Of a DNA stretch of 64,000 nucleotides, positions 7,756 through 15,945 are shown one piece after another (positions within the stretch are counted from its first letter, which is position 1; every line of letters starts with the position of its first letter). The DNA is from Pullilachnospira sp963929535 (GTDB taxonomy: Bacteria > Bacillota > Clostridia > Lachnospirales > Lachnospiraceae), in contig CAWVIZ010000010.1 in NCBI GenBank assembly GCA_963929535.1, forward strand, positions 124,001 through 188,000, in the 5' to 3' direction. The translations under genes were made by a program, and so were the position numbers. The notes under the pieces are model-generated. The model was not told where the DNA came from. It ran no database searches and saw only the letters and a list, made by a program, of their open reading frames with translations.

Positions 7756-8520
7756 ATGGGAATTCCGGTAAAGCTTCAGGTGTTTGAGGGTCCTCTGGAT
7801 CTGCTTCTGCACCTGATCGAAAAAAATAAGATAGATATTTACGATATCCCGATTGTGGAGATCACGGATCAGTACATGGAGTATATCCGGGGAATGCAGG
7901 AAGAAGACCTCAACGTTATGAGCGAATTTATGGTGATGGCGGCTACTCTCCTGGATATCAAATGCCGGATGCTGCTGCCGAAAGAGGTGGATGAGGAAGG
8001 CGAGGAGAAGGATCCCCGCGAGGAGCTGGTACGTCAGCTTCTGGAATACAAGATGTACAAGTATATGTCTTATGAGCTGCGGGACAGAATGGCGGATGCC
8101 TCCCGCTGTGTGTATAAGGAAAATACCATGCCGAAAGAGGTGCTGGAATACCGGGAACCGGTGGATGTATCTCAGCTCCTGGACGGACTGACACTGGCGA
8201 AACTGCAGGAGATTTTTCGCTCTATCATGAAGCGGCAGGAGGATAAGATCGACCCGATCCGGAGCAAGTTCGGGGAGATCCGTCAGGAGGAGGTAAGCCT
8301 TCCTGAAAAGATGGAAAGTGTGGAGGCATACGCCAGGTCCCACAGGAAATTTTCCTTTCGGGAGCTTTTGGAGAAGCAGTCCGGCAGGATCCAGGTGATC
8401 GTCACCTTTCTGTCGATTCTGGAGCTGATGAAGACAGGAGTGATCCGGATACACCAGGAGAAACTTTTTGACGATATACAGATTGAGTCTTTGAATTACG
8501 AGGAGCAGCAGGATGGATAA
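7756..8520 (+). CDS. scpA: Segregation and condensation protein A (kleisin)
   Basis: A 254-residue kleisin subunit of the SMC-ScpA-ScpB condensin, which bridges SMC heads and organises the replicated chromosome. The N-terminal block VFEGPLDLLLHLIEKNKIDIYDIPI is the hallmark SMC-neck-binding region. The C-terminal winged-helix end has VTFLSILELMKTGVI. The start at ATG 7756 begins MGIPVKLQVFEGPLD, the typical family N-terminus. The ribosome site is modest. It overlaps scpB by 8 bases, indicating an operon. The smc gene is not in the window. Confidence 0.95.
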   Translation: MGIPVKLQVFEGPLDLLLHLIEKNKIDIYDIPIVEITDQYMEYIRGMQEEDLNVMSEFMVMAATLLDIKCRMLLPKEVDEEGEEKDPREELVRQLLEYKMYKYMSYELRDRMADASRCVYKENTMPKEVLEYREPVDVSQLLDGLTLAKLQEIFRSIMKRQEDKIDPIRSKFGEIRQEEVSLPEKMESVEAYARSHRKFSFRELLEKQSGRIQVIVTFLSILELMKTGVIRIHQEKLFDDIQIESLNYEEQQDG

Positions 8521-9076
8521 GATCGAGGCGGCCATTGAGGCTATTCTGTTTTCCGCGGGAGAATCTGTGGAGCTTTCCAGGATTGCCAGGGCCATCGGAC
8601 ACGATGAGAAGACCACGGAGAAAATCATACGGAATATGATGCTGAAATATCAGGCGGCAGACCGGGGGATCAAGATCATTGAGCTGGACCGGGCCTTCCA
8701 GATGTGTACAAAGCAGGAGTATTATGAATATCTGGTGGAGATCGCCCTCCAGCCTCAGAAAGCCGTGCTGACGGATGTGATGCTGGAAACACTGTCCATC
8801 ATCGCCTATAAGCAGCCGGTGACCAGGCAGGAGATCGAGAAAATAAGAGGTGTCAAGTGCGACCATGCGGTCAATAAGCTGATAGAGTACGGTCTTGTAC
8901 AGGAGGTAGGAAGACTGGACGCTCCGGGGCGGCCGATTCTGTTCGGGACCACCGAGGAATTTCTCAGAAATTTCGGTGTGGAATCCACGGACGAGCTCCC
9001 GGTGATCAGTCCGGTGAAGCTGGAGGATTTTAAAGCAGAGGCGGAAGAAGAAGTGCAGCTGAAGCTGGATGTTTGA
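8513..9076 (+). CDS. scpB: Segregation and condensation protein B
   Basis: A 187-residue dimeric winged-helix protein that binds the middle of ScpA in the SMC complex. Recognisable family motifs are IEAILFSAGE near the start, LETLSIIAYKQPVTRQEIEKIRGV in the centre, and LVQEVGRLDAPGRPILFGTTEEFL near the end. Length is normal. The start at 8513 overlaps the scpA end by 8 bases with GAGGAGCAGG just upstream, so translation is probably coupled to scpA. Confidence 0.95.
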   Translation: MDKIEAAIEAILFSAGESVELSRIARAIGHDEKTTEKIIRNMMLKYQAADRGIKIIELDRAFQMCTKQEYYEYLVEIALQPQKAVLTDVMLETLSIIAYKQPVTRQEIEKIRGVKCDHAVNKLIEYGLVQEVGRLDAPGRPILFGTTEEFLRNFGVESTDELPVISPVKLEDFKAEAEEEVQLKLDV

Positions 9077-9191
9077 TCAGGGCAGCAGCGGAGCCGGACG
9101 GCCAACGGTTGCCTGATTTTGTACAGATCAGGAATATCTTGTACGAAACTCTCATAGAATATCTGTAGATAAAACTATGGAGGGTACGCGT

Positions 9192-10394
9192 ATGAGAAAA
9201 TTGCTGTGCAGCCTGCTGGTGATCTTCTGCCTGTTGTCAGGCAGTGTGATTCCCTGCAGAGCGGAGGAAATGGATGATTCGGAACTGTATGCACGTTCGG
9301 CCTGTCTGTTGGATGCGGACTCCGGACGTGTTTTGTATGCGAAAAACGGTACGGAACAGATGCCGATGGCCAGTACCACCAAGATTATGACGTGTATTCT
9401 GGCTCTGGAGCTGGGACGGTCAGAGGATCTGGTGACGGTCTCCGTCAATGCGGCCAGCCAGCCGCAGGTACATATGGGGGCTCAGGAGGGAGAGCAGTTT
9501 CTTTTGGGGGATCTGCTGTACGCGCTGATGCTGAATTCGGACAATGACGCGGCGGTTATGATCGCGGAGCACATTTCCGGGAGTGTGGAGAAATTTGCGG
9601 AAAAGATGAATCTGAAGGCTACAGAGATCGGGTGTGAGAACACGTATTTCATCACACCCAACGGACTGGACGCCCAGGATGAGCATGGAGTACACAGTAC
9701 CACTGCCCAGGATCTGGCGCTGATCCTCAGATACTGTATTATGGAATCGCCCCGGAAGGATCTGTTTCTGGCCATCACCCAGACGCCGTCTTATACGTTT
9801 TGGAATAATGGGCATACCAGGATGTATAATTGCACCAACCACAATGCGTTTCTGGGAATGATGGACGGAGCGCTGACGGGGAAAACGGGATTTACCGGAG
9901 ACGCGGGCTACTGCTATGTGGGAGCCCTTCAGTGGGAAGGAAAGACTTTCATCGTTTCTCTGCTGGCCTGCGGCTGGCCCAATAACAAAGGATACAAATG
10001 GTCGGATACCAGAAAGCTGATGACGTATGCTCTGAAAAATTATGAGTATCAGGATGTTTTTGACCGGAGGGAACTTCCCATGGTGCCGGTGGAGGACGGA
10101 CAGTATGAGGGACTCCGGCCGGGGGAAGAAGCCCTGGTGGAGCTTTCCTACGGCGTCCCGTCCCAGGAACTGTCCTTTCCCCTGCTGCTGGGGCCGGGTG
10201 AGACAGTACAGGTGGAATTTGATCTGCCCGGGAAGCTTGCGGCGCCGGTAGAGGAAGGAGAACAGGTGGGAAGCGTCCGGTATTTTCTGGAGGGCCAGCT
10301 GCTTCGGGAATATCCGGTATTTGCCAGCCGGCAGGTGGATGAGAAGGATTTTGGCTGGTGCCTTAAGAAAGTGGAGGAAAATTATAAACTATAG
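9192..10394 (+). CDS. D-alanyl-D-alanine carboxypeptidase (DacA/DacF-type PBP)
   Basis: A 400-residue exported low-molecular-weight penicillin-binding protein that trims the terminal D-Ala from peptidoglycan stem peptides. There is a signal peptide (MRKLLCS..., about 1-24, with a cleavage region near CRAEE). The peptidase S11 triad is present: STTK (SxxK), SDN (SxN) and KTG in LTGKTGFTGDAGYC. A beta-rich PBP5-like C-terminal domain follows. There is no obvious terminal amphipathic membrane anchor beyond WCLKKVEENYKL. The start at 9192 has GGAGGG 7 bases upstream. A DacF-like sporulation role is possible given the organism, but the sequence alone does not decide it. Confidence 0.9.
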   Translation: MRKLLCSLLVIFCLLSGSVIPCRAEEMDDSELYARSACLLDADSGRVLYAKNGTEQMPMASTTKIMTCILALELGRSEDLVTVSVNAASQPQVHMGAQEGEQFLLGDLLYALMLNSDNDAAVMIAEHISGSVEKFAEKMNLKATEIGCENTYFITPNGLDAQDEHGVHSTTAQDLALILRYCIMESPRKDLFLAITQTPSYTFWNNGHTRMYNCTNHNAFLGMMDGALTGKTGFTGDAGYCYVGALQWEGKTFIVSLLACGWPNNKGYKWSDTRKLMTYALKNYEYQDVFDRRELPMVPVEDGQYEGLRPGEEALVELSYGVPSQELSFPLLLGPGETVQVEFDLPGKLAAPVEEGEQVGSVRYFLEGQLLREYPVFASRQVDEKDFGWCLKKVEENYKL

Positions 10395-10423
10395 GATTAT
10401 GGGAATACAGGAGTGTGCGTAAG

Positions 10424-10987
10424 ATGAAAAAAATGTTGGAGGAACTGGAAAGCTGTCCGATTATTGCGGCGGTAAAGGATGATGAAGGCTTGCAGGAGTG
10501 CATTCATTCGGAAAGCAGCATGGTGTTCATTCTCTACGGGGATATCTGCAGTATTGGGGATATTGTGAAAACCATCAGAGATGCGGGGAAAAGGGCCATC
10601 GTACATATGGATCTGATCCAGGGGCTGAGTCCCAGGGAGGCCGCACTGGAATATCTTAAGAAGGCCACGCTGGCGGACGGGATCATCACCACCCGTCCGG
10701 CGCTGATCCATAAGGCCAGGGAACTGGGATTCTTTACAGTCCTGCGCTTTTTTGTCATCGACTCCCTGGCGTATGAGAATATAGAAAAACAGACGGCTGC
10801 CGTCAGGCCGGATGTGGTGGAGATCCTGCCCGGGCTGATGCCCAAGGTGATCCGCCAGGTAAAAAGAAGCATCCGCCGGCCGGTGATCGCCGGAGGACTG
10901 ATCAGTGAAAAAGAGGATATTCTGGCAGCCCTGGACGCGGGAGCCGCAGCCATATCCACCACCAATAAAAGGGTATGGTTCATGTAA
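10424..10987 (+). CDS. glpP: Glycerol-3-phosphate-responsive antiterminator GlpP
   Basis: A 187-residue TIM-barrel-like protein of the GlpP family, RNA-binding antiterminators that respond to glycerol-3-phosphate. Typical motifs are CPIIAAVKD, ILYGDICSIGDI, VHMDLIQGLS, IITTRPALIHKAR and PVIAGGLI. The ATG at 10424 is favoured over an in-frame GTG at 10415 because CAGGAG lies 10 bases before the ATG and only 1 base before the GTG. It is an orphan: no glpF, glpK or glpD is next to it, so its mRNA target is elsewhere. It follows the carboxypeptidase gene closely and may share its transcript. Confidence 0.88.
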   Translation: MKKMLEELESCPIIAAVKDDEGLQECIHSESSMVFILYGDICSIGDIVKTIRDAGKRAIVHMDLIQGLSPREAALEYLKKATLADGIITTRPALIHKARELGFFTVLRFFVIDSLAYENIEKQTAAVRPDVVEILPGLMPKVIRQVKRSIRRPVIAGGLISEKEDILAALDAGAAAISTTNKRVWFM

Positions 10988-11001
10988 ATTACCATGAAAG
11001 A

Positions 11002-11030
11002 TTGACAGCCGGAAGGCGGGCACTTATACT
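11002..11030 (+). promoter_or_regulatory. Promoter of the zinc-ribbon gene pair
   Basis: TTGACA at 11002-11007, 17 bases, TATACT at 11025-11030, about 90 bases before the next gene. Confidence 0.75.
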
Positions 11031-11119
11031 GAAACTGAAAGGGTACATATTACGGGACGGTTTGGGCCTGATGGCCGGACTGCCGGAACGCTGTCAGAAA
11101 GGAACGGGGAGAAGTTCAG

Positions 11120-12676
11120 ATGTATTGTCCGAAATGCGGCACTGAAAATGGGGAAAATGCAAAGTTCTGCGGAGCCTGCGGCACCCCTTTGATCCAACAG
11201 GAAAACGGAAGACCGGAAAGAAAATTTCCGGATGGGGCCTATCCGGCCGGGGAGAAGACGGAAAGCGGAAGGAAGCGGCGGGGAACAGCCGCGGCCCTCT
11301 GTATTTTGGTGATTTTATGTCTTGCTGCGGCTGCAGCCGTGGTGGTCCTCCTGCTGTCCCGGACGCGGGAGGAGGGGACAGGGGCTGAGGAGCCTTCGGC
11401 GGTCAATGAGACCGGTGACGGAACACAGACCCAGTCCGGAGAGAACCGGGAAGTAAGTCTGGAAGATTATGTGGATCAGGTGCTGATCCCTCAGATAGGA
11501 AGCTGCGGGCTGGGACCGTTTGCCTGCGGTTACTTCAGTGAAGACGGCTCGATCCGGCAGCAGCGGGTGGATACGGAGAGCGGCGTGATCACCAGCCGGA
11601 TCAGTGATTTTGACGGAGATGGAGCCAGGGAGCTTTTGTGCGCAGTACTGGATCCCCATACCTCATGGGGAGACGGGACAGACCGGGAAGTAAATGCGGT
11701 GGTGCTTCAGATGTACGAGGAGACAGAGGAAGGGATCCGGAAGCAGGATGAATACCAGATATTGCCTTCCGTGCTGGGAAGCGGAAATCTGGAAGATGAC
11801 TGGGTCTTTTTCCGGCCCTCGGAAGAGGGGATCTACATTCTGGGGAGCTCGTACCAGCTCTACAACCTTTATTCAGACGGTATCCGTGTACGGGCCTCTG
11901 TGGTCCGCTATGAGGGGGAGGCATTTACAGAGTACGCTTCCTGGGATAGGACCGGTTCTGATTTTACGGATGCGGACATCAGCGATGTGACCCGGGTGCT
12001 GGAAGAAATCGGCGGATTTGAGGATACGGTGGAGCGGATGAACAGGGAGCACATGGCATATTTCGGAGACAGCCAGGGGGAGGACGTGTTTTTTAGTATT
12101 TTTGGGAAGAATCCTCATGTGGACAATGTTCAGGAAGCTGTGGATGCTTTTGAAAAATACCAGGAGACCGGAGATCCCTCCCAGCTGGGAGAATTTTCGG
12201 TACAGATCACTCCGGGGAACAGAACCTATCAGGTTCCCCAGCAGTCAGATGCCGAAGCAGCTGGAGCAGACGATGCCGAAGCAGATGAGGCTGAGTCAGA
12301 TGAGGTTGAGTCGGATGAGGCCGGGAATTCCTATTATGAGCATCTGGCAGAGCTGGAGGCAGAGGAGCAGGAGATGTGGGATCAGGCAGACGACCAGGTT
12401 AGCATCAACCAGACGGCTTACCAGATCTATGAGATGTGGGACGATGAGCTGAATTATGTGTATCAGGAGTATAAAAAAACGCTGACAGAGGAGGAATTCC
12501 AGGCGCTTCGTCAGGAGGAGCTGGAGTGGATCGATTACAGGGATCAGCAGGCGGATATCACAGCCCAGGAATGGGAGGGAGGCTCCGGAGCGCCGGGAGC
12601 CATTGCCATGACGCTGATCCAGGAGACAAAGGAACGGGTTTATGAACTGGCCCGCCGATGGGTGGAAGGAGAGTAG
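11120..12676 (+). CDS. Zinc-ribbon membrane protein with C-terminal LprI-like (DUF1311) domain
   Basis: A 518-residue protein with a modular build. It has an N-terminal zinc ribbon (CPKC...CGAC, residues 3-21), a basic linker, one transmembrane helix (about 60-83), a long extracytoplasmic acidic region, a low-complexity D/E/A-rich stretch (about 375-405, ADEAESDEVESDEA), and a C-terminal domain resembling LprI/DUF1311 (YQIYEMWDDELNYVYQEYKKTLT...). LprI relatives include a lysozyme inhibitor, but many are uncharacterised. Topology is ribbon inside, LprI domain outside. The acidic stretch is repetitive and may vary in length between strains. It sits 9 bases before a second zinc-ribbon membrane protein. 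The role is unknown. Confidence 0.75.
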   Translation: MYCPKCGTENGENAKFCGACGTPLIQQENGRPERKFPDGAYPAGEKTESGRKRRGTAAALCILVILCLAAAAAVVVLLLSRTREEGTGAEEPSAVNETGDGTQTQSGENREVSLEDYVDQVLIPQIGSCGLGPFACGYFSEDGSIRQQRVDTESGVITSRISDFDGDGARELLCAVLDPHTSWGDGTDREVNAVVLQMYEETEEGIRKQDEYQILPSVLGSGNLEDDWVFFRPSEEGIYILGSSYQLYNLYSDGIRVRASVVRYEGEAFTEYASWDRTGSDFTDADISDVTRVLEEIGGFEDTVERMNREHMAYFGDSQGEDVFFSIFGKNPHVDNVQEAVDAFEKYQETGDPSQLGEFSVQITPGNRTYQVPQQSDAEAAGADDAEADEAESDEVESDEAGNSYYEHLAELEAEEQEMWDQADDQVSINQTAYQIYEMWDDELNYVYQEYKKTLTEEEFQALRQEELEWIDYRDQQADITAQEWEGGSGAPGAIAMTLIQETKERVYELARRWVEGE

Positions 12677-12685
12677 AAACGACAC

Positions 12686-13654
12686 ATGTTTTGTGTAAAT
12701 TGCGGAAAACCTCTGGAGGAGGGAGCCAGGTTCTGCGGTGAATGCGGAGCCCCTGTGGCAAAATCCATGGATCCCCGCCAGAATACGGGACAAGACAGAG
12801 GGTACGGATCCGGGAGTACCGGGAACGGATACGGGTCCGGCCGGGTACGGCAGCGGGAAAGCAGGGGGGAATCCGAAGAAAAGACAGAGGAATGGGATGC
12901 GGATACACTCCGGAGAAGACAGGAATGGGAGCTGCGCCGGCAGAAAGAAGAGGAGTTCTATGAGGAGGAATATGAACGGGAGGAACGCAGGGAAAAGGCT
13001 ACCCTGATCATTCTGGGAGTGATCATTGTGGTGCTGGTGGCGGCTATTGCGGCAGGGGTGATCCTGCTGATCCGAAACGGTGAGGGACAGAATGAGGCGC
13101 CCCAGCTCAATGAGGAGCTGCGCCAAGAGCTGGAAAAGGATGACGAAACACAGGATGGGACAGAGGATGCAGGCGATGGAGAGACAGACAAAGCGGAGGA
13201 GGACAGTCAGAATGATGACGCTCAGGTGGAGGATACTCCGGAGCCTGTCCAGACCCTGGAGCCGACTCCCGCCCAGGAGACGCCCCAGGCCACACCTCAG
13301 CCGCAGGTGACGGAAGATCCGGTGCAGACAGTGACGCCCACGCCCACCGAGGCACCGGAACAGGAGACCGTATCGGGAGACTATGTGCTTCCGGACAGCA
13401 ATACCAGTTATGTGACGGAAGCGGATCTGGAAGGACTCAGTGCGTGGGAACTGAGAGTGGCAAGAAATGAGATTTACGCCCGTCACGGCAGGATATTCAG
13501 TTCGTCGGACCTGGCGGAGTATTTTGCGGGAAAGAGCTGGTACGAGCCCACGGTTCCGGCGGAATCCTTTGATGAGTCGGTGCTGAACAGTGTGGAGAAA
13601 GCCAATCTGCAGACGATCCTCCAATATGAGCAGGAACATGGTATGAACCAGTAG
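12686..13654 (+). CDS. Zinc-ribbon membrane protein with C-terminal YARHG domain
   Basis: A 322-residue protein with the same plan as its upstream neighbour. It has a zinc ribbon (CVNC...CGEC, residues 3-21), a charged region, one transmembrane helix (about 106-130), an acidic then proline/threonine-rich stalk (about 145-230, TPEPVQTLEPTPAQETP-like), and a C-terminal YARHG domain (LSAWELRVARNEIYARHGRIF). YARHG domains are extracellular modules of unknown function, common in Firmicutes. The stalk composition suggests reach through the cell wall. It is in an operon with the LprI-like gene (9-base gap) and is followed by two hairpins. Confidence 0.8.
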   Translation: MFCVNCGKPLEEGARFCGECGAPVAKSMDPRQNTGQDRGYGSGSTGNGYGSGRVRQRESRGESEEKTEEWDADTLRRRQEWELRRQKEEEFYEEEYEREERREKATLIILGVIIVVLVAAIAAGVILLIRNGEGQNEAPQLNEELRQELEKDDETQDGTEDAGDGETDKAEEDSQNDDAQVEDTPEPVQTLEPTPAQETPQATPQPQVTEDPVQTVTPTPTEAPEQETVSGDYVLPDSNTSYVTEADLEGLSAWELRVARNEIYARHGRIFSSSDLAEYFAGKSWYEPTVPAESFDESVLNSVEKANLQTILQYEQEHGMNQ

Positions 13655-13668
13655 ATAACGGCGTGCTT

Positions 13669-13708
13669 TCTTGGCAGCAAGGCCGGAAGGCCGGACTGCT
13701 GCCAAGAA
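13669..13708 (+). terminator. Hairpin after the zinc-ribbon pair
   Basis: TTCTTGGCAGC pairs perfectly with GCTGCCAAGAA around a GC-rich loop that is itself partly palindromic (GGCCGGAAGGCCGG). No T run follows, so it may protect or process mRNA 3' ends. Confidence 0.5.
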
Positions 13709-13714
13709 GATGAT

Positions 13715-13764
13715 AAAAAAGGTTTGGGAAACGCGTACAGAAAAGCGTTTCTCAAACCTTTTTT
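13715..13764. terminator. Bidirectional terminator between convergent genes
   Basis: AAAAAAGGTTTGGGAAACGC (13715-13734) pairs almost fully with the arm at 13745-13764, which ends in T6. The A run on one side and T run on the other let it serve both the plus-strand zinc-ribbon operon and the minus-strand MATE gene. Confidence 0.85.
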
Positions 13765-13814
13765 CAGGTGGGGGCAGAGGACGCCGGCGCATCTGTCCGG
13801 AGGCGATTCCGGTA

Positions 13815-15185
13815 TCAGACAAGCTTTTTCAGATATTCCACTGACAGCATCCTGCGGAAGAAGACCAGGAACAGAATGGTGGCTGTGGTGGCGGAGGTGA
13901 TATCCGCAATGGGCTCGGACCAGTAGATTCCCATAACTCCGAAGAAACGGGGAAGGATAATGGCCAGAGGGATCAGCAGAAAGACCTTCCGGAGCAGGGC
14001 GATAAACACAGATATCTTCGCCTGTCCCAGTCCCAGGAAGGTGGCCTGGCATCCATTCTGAAGCCCGAAGATCAGCATACCGAACATATACAGCGGAAGC
14101 ACCTGGCGGATCAGCTCCAGCAGCCGGGCGTCCGAGGTGAACAGGGAGCCGTAAAACCCGGGAAAAAAGATGGCGGTCAGGGTAAAACAGAAGGAGATCA
14201 GGAAGGTGGTCCCGATCAGGTATTTTGCGGTCCGTTTTACCCGGTCAAATTTCTGCGCCCCGAAATTATAGCTGATAATAGGCTGTACGCCCTGGGTGAA
14301 TCCGTTGATGGGGACGGAGAGAAGCTGCATCACGCTCTGCAGGATCGTCATGGAGCCTACATACAGGTCACCTCCGTAATTCTGCAGGCCGTTGTTCAGC
14401 ACGATGGTGATGGCACTCTCCGTTGCCTGCATCACAAAAGGGGACACACCCAGCGCCGCGATGCTGAAGATGATATCGGGGCTGGGAACCAGATTCTTCC
14501 GGCGTATACGGATGGCAGACCTGGGCGAGGTCAGAAAACGCACCACCCAGACCGCGCTGACAGCCTGGGACAGGACCGTGGCATAGGCGGCTCCCTTTAC
14601 TCCCATTCCCAGAAGAAAGATGAAGATGGGATCCAGCACAATATTGATGACAGCACCGATGAGAACCGACAGCATGGCAGTTCTGGCCTGGCCCTGGGAA
14701 CTGATGAAGGGATTCAGGCCCAGAGCCAGAAGAACAAAGATAGTCCCGCACAGATAGATGGTGATATAATCCGCGGCATAGACAATGGTGTTGTCGCTGG
14801 CCCCGAACATATACAGCAGAGGCTCCCGGAAGATGAGAAAAACCACTGTAAGAAGAAGAGAGAAGACTACCAGCATGGTGGAGGTATTTCCCAGGATCCG
14901 GTCGGCCCGCTGCCGGTCCCCTCTTCCCAGAGCGATGGAGGCCAGCGGTGCGCCTCCCGCGCCCATGAAGGAGCTGAAAGCGGAAACCAGGGTGATGACG
15001 GGAAAGGTGACCCCCACGCCGGTAAGGGCCGTGGCACCGATCTCCGGGATCCGGCCGATGTAGATCCGGTCCACAATGTTGTAAAGTACGTTGATAAGCT
15101 GGGCAATGACGGAGGGAACCGCCAGTTCCAGCATCAGTTTCGGGATAGCTTCCGTCCCGAGACGGGTATCTTTTGCATGATCCAT
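13815..15185 (-). CDS. MATE family multidrug/Na+ antiporter
   Basis: A 456-residue, twelve-helix MATE exporter that expels cationic drugs or metabolites using a Na+ or H+ gradient. Family features include the start region LMLELAVPSVIAQLINVLYNIVDRIYIG, TALTGVGVTFPVI, and a repeat of this fold in the second half (INGFTQGVQPIISYNFGAQ). The start is the ATG at 15185 because AAAGGA lies about 9 bases upstream. A GTG two codons earlier is too close to that site. It is transcribed divergently from the MarR-ABC exporter operon, so one regulator could affect both. The substrate is unknown. Confidence 0.92.
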   Translation of the reverse strand: MDHAKDTRLGTEAIPKLMLELAVPSVIAQLINVLYNIVDRIYIGRIPEIGATALTGVGVTFPVITLVSAFSSFMGAGGAPLASIALGRGDRQRADRILGNTSTMLVVFSLLLTVVFLIFREPLLYMFGASDNTIVYAADYITIYLCGTIFVLLALGLNPFISSQGQARTAMLSVLIGAVINIVLDPIFIFLLGMGVKGAAYATVLSQAVSAVWVVRFLTSPRSAIRIRRKNLVPSPDIIFSIAALGVSPFVMQATESAITIVLNNGLQNYGGDLYVGSMTILQSVMQLLSVPINGFTQGVQPIISYNFGAQKFDRVKRTAKYLIGTTFLISFCFTLTAIFFPGFYGSLFTSDARLLELIRQVLPLYMFGMLIFGLQNGCQATFLGLGQAKISVFIALLRKVFLLIPLAIILPRFFGVMGIYWSEPIADITSATTATILFLVFFRRMLSVEYLKKLV

Positions 15186-15216
15186 AAACACACATCCTTT
15201 TCATTTGCTGTAGATA

Positions 15217-15245
15217 ACTATATTTCTTTGGCTGCCAGATGTCAA
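15217..15245 (-). promoter_or_regulatory. MATE gene promoter (minus strand)
   Basis: On the minus strand, TTGACA (15245-15240), 17 bases, TATAGT (15222-15217), about 30 bases before the start codon. Confidence 0.8.
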
Positions 15246-15392
15246 TCAGGAGTCGTGAAAAAACAGCAAAACCGGGCAAACATCCATAAAAAGCAGAAAC
15301 AGGAGAATGAAAAATATTTGATGGCTAATAAAAAATGACGGAAAATTTTTGGGACAAAATCTAAAATATCTATAAAAACAGGAAATTACACC

Positions 15393-15440
15393 TTGCAAAA
15401 AGCAGGTAAACCGTCTATTATTATTTAGCTGACTAAATAA
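15393..15440 (+). promoter_or_regulatory. marR-ABC operon promoter with palindromic operator
   Basis: TTGCAA at 15393-15398, 17 bases, TATTAT at 15416-15421 form the promoter. Overlapping its end, TTATTTAG-CTGA-CTAAATAA at 15421-15440 is a perfect 8+8 inverted repeat. Its size and AT-rich arms are typical of a MarR dimer site, and its position would block transcription, so the MarR protein encoded next is the likely autorepressor. Confidence 0.8.
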
Positions 15441-15456
15441 AAAGGGGTGAAGGATT

Positions 15457-15945
15457 TTGGATAAAGCGGAAGAAAGCGTGCAGAGGTTGATCATGCGGAT
15501 CGGACACCAGTATTTCGTCAAGGGCTTTGGCCCGGCGGCTGCCATGGGGATCCATCCGGGCCAGCTTCCCATACTGAAACTTCTGTATGACAGGGATGGC
15601 ATCAGCCAGACAGAGATCAGCCGGAAGCTGAGCAATCGTCCATCTACGGTTACGGTCTCCCTGAAACGGCTGGAGAAGATGAACCTGGTGCGCCGGGAAG
15701 CGGACCGGAAGGATCAGAGGATCGTACGCGTATATCTGACGGATACGGCCAGGGATCTGTTCCGGAGGGTTCCGGCTATGCTGGAGACAAACGAAAAGCT
15801 GCTGCTGGAAGGCATGTCGGAAGCTGAGATCTGTCTGCTGAAGCGTCTGCTCAAGCAGATACTGGAGAATATGCAGAGGCTGCCGGGGCAGAAAGATGAG
15901 CCGTTTTGTAAAAACATGTGTAAAAAGGAGGACATCCAGGTATGA
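15457..15945 (+). CDS. MarR family transcriptional regulator
   Basis: A 162-residue winged-helix repressor. The MarR core is visible in GISQTEISRKLSNRPSTVTVSLKRLEKMNLVRREADRKDQRIVRVYLT, with the DNA-recognition helix and the DxRxxxV wing. The start is a TTG at 15457 preceded by GGGGTGAAGG. No ATG or GTG gives a complete N-terminal dimerisation helix. The C-terminus holds two cysteines in FCKNMCKK, which may simply be a tail. It overlaps the ABC exporter gene by 4 bases (ATGA), so repressor and exporter are coexpressed, as in BmrA/LmrR-type drug-sensing modules. Confidence 0.9.
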   Translation: MDKAEESVQRLIMRIGHQYFVKGFGPAAAMGIHPGQLPILKLLYDRDGISQTEISRKLSNRPSTVTVSLKRLEKMNLVRREADRKDQRIVRVYLTDTARDLFRRVPAMLETNEKLLLEGMSEAEICLLKRLLKQILENMQRLPGQKDEPFCKNMCKKEDIQV

